From NCBI GenBank assembly GCA_013433145.1, contig CM024184.1:1550137-1614136 (forward strand): a DNA stretch of 64,000 nt, written 5' to 3'. Below, one piece after another: positions 62,138-64,000 of the stretch. The notes beneath the pieces are model-generated. The model saw only the letters and a program-made list of their open reading frames with translations, made no database searches and was not told the origin of the DNA. Both the position numbers and the translations under genes were made by a program. Source of the stretch: Ascaris suum. Lineage: Eukaryota; Nematoda; Chromadorea; Rhabditida; Ascarididae. How positions within the stretch are numbered: position 1 is the stretch's first letter; the number at the start of each line of letters is the position of its first letter.

Positions 62138-64000
62138 GTAAATAGGCTCGACACTCATGTCTCGTATGTAAATTTGCATATCAGGTAAAATGCAGTGTTT
62201 CGAATTTTTCATCGAATTTTAGTGAAATTTATGCGAAAATATGTAAAGATGAAAATTTTTTGGGCATTTTGTCTAATACTTATTCGCTCTTATTTCGGCT
62301 GCGATGATAATTTTTTTTCCCGCTTCAGTCTTTCCACCCTCCAGAAAACAGTAAATCATGATGGTGCAATTTTAAGGAATTTTAAGTGAGTATATTCGCT
62401 GTTTTATGCGATTGAGTTTTCGCGGTTCGCACTTGTTCATTAGTTGTGTCGAACATGGTGGGCAGATATATGCCTTCAATATTGCGCTGGGCTGCGTTCT
62501 CAGGGTGGGCGCTGCTCACCTGTCCCCTTTGCATTGCAGTGGGCTGCGTTTTCAAAATGGACGTTACGTCTCTTATTTCCGTTGCAGTTGGGCTGCGTTT
62601 CCAAAATCGAATCTAAATTAACGTTGATGCTCTAGTTTGAGCGCCCTCACTCGATGATCACGTCTCGACGTTTCTTGAATAGATGACATTGTTCGCTATT
62701 ATTGCGTCGTCAGCTGTGCTTTCCGTTCAGAAATTTTCCTCTTTTACCATACTTTTTTAAAAATTTCATTTGATATGCTTACACATAATTTGTGTGTTGA
62801 TATAATCCTTGATTAATTTCGATGGCTTCCATCCTTGAGCACACAACGGCCTCCATCTCATTACCCACCCGGGGAAGTAATCTCGACATATTTATTTTTG
62901 GTATTTACATTGCCCGGTCGGTTTTGCTGGGAAGGGGTAAGAGTGGGGGGATGAGGGGGAAAGGGGCTTGGGCAGTGCTCTTGGATAGATATATTATTGT
63001 GCCAGATCTCTATTGACTGTACATTTCACAGTTGAGGTAAAAATTATAAAGAATTATGAGTCGATGACGTCATATAAATGCACGTGAGCACACCTGGAAT
63101 TTAGGTTTAGAAAAAGGTAAAGGAAGTACTAATGTTTTATTAAATGTTTTTTTATTTTTTCATTTGTTAAATAAGTTTATTAAATAAATATTATTTATCA
63201 AATAAGTTGAGTGTTTTATTCTAAAAGGAAATTTAAATGAGCATATTAGTATTAATTTTTTCGTATATATTTCCGGTTTAGTTGATATAGGTTGTGCATT
63301 TAAGCTTTTGCTTCCGGTAATTTTTTCACCGACGATTACCGGTATAATTACGATAGGGCTTGCTATTCTTGTGGGGTATCTGTATGATTGCATTGCCGCA
63401 CTTTCCTTTTTTTGAAGGTAATGCTAATACTTGTTGACGAGTCCGGAATGCTTGCGAGAGTAAGTGAACAAGAAGATTATTTGAGTGCATGGTGGAAATA
63501 TTTGGAGAGAACACCTTTAAATTATTGTATAATAGACGTTTATGTGATTTATTTTAACGCAGTATAAAGGATAGTGATAAATTAGGTAAGAAATAAAGAA
63601 TATTAGTGAGTAAATTGTAATAAACTAGAATTAATATTAATTGAAATTGAAATTATTTAAAATGAATTGAAATTGAGTACAAATTCGGACTTAATTATCG
63701 AAAGAATAAAGAGATAATGATGAAAAAATTGGAGAATTTGATCGTATAATTATAAAATTATTGTCTAATGTGATGAGATAATTTTCACTAAAAGGTATAA
63801 ATTTTTTTACTAATATATTCGAAGAAATAATATTGTGATTGCTGTATTCGATAATTTTCAACGCTATCTTTGATGAGATTATAGAAACGTTTCGGTGGAA
63901 ATTTTTTTTTTTTTTTTTCAAGGAGGGATTCTTTCTCGAAAACAATAAAAACTAGACCTAAAATCATTTTAGGACGATAATTGTAATCTACCAGTAATCG
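62138..64000. other. Right end, no defended gene
   Basis: Holds three diverged copies of a roughly 50-bp unit around GGGCTGCGTT (62490-62605). A CRE-type TGACGTCA lies at 63065-63072. AT-rich DNA follows to the end. Confidence 0.5.

Overview
The window is nuclear DNA of a eukaryote, most probably a nematode. Its proteins are animal-type (a replicative MCM2 helicase and a double-SH2 SHP-class tyrosine phosphatase). Coding DNA is split into short exons by introns of about 0.3-4 kb, most ending in TTTCAG or a close variant. The third gene encodes a secreted protein I cannot place. The sequence is AT-rich and full of microsatellites and poly-G tracts. Species and clade cannot be fixed from the sequence. 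All supported genes lie on the + strand.

Layout. (1) 1-8064: the 3' half of an MCM2 gene, ten exons, beginning in the middle of the gene. (2) 8065-14327: gap with a 42-bp tandem repeat, a candidate 38-residue single-pass membrane microprotein (10052-10168), a candidate short or terminal exon (11636-11794) and a degenerate tandem repeat. (3) 14328-29079: an eleven-exon gene for a secreted protein of about 608 residues, with a Lys/Asp/Gly-rich N-terminal half and a C-terminal half carrying all 16 cysteines. Its introns hold many simple repeats. (4) 29080-43021: 14 kb of AT-rich DNA with repeats, one good small ORF (35690-35851) and one coding-like terminal exon (33977-34072). (5) 43022-60364: a complete fourteen-exon SHP2/corkscrew/PTP-2 type phosphatase gene: SH2, SH2, PTP, then a tail with a YxN motif and a proline-rich motif. 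(6) 60365-64000: gap with no gene I can defend.

MCM2 is a subunit of the MCM2-7 helicase that unwinds DNA at replication forks. The SHP-type phosphatase acts downstream of receptor tyrosine kinases in Ras/MAPK signalling. I see no sign that the three genes form an operon: the gaps are 6 kb and 14 kb. The exon models were assembled by hand from reading-frame continuity, splice dinucleotides and family conservation. All internal exon phases agree in the three models.
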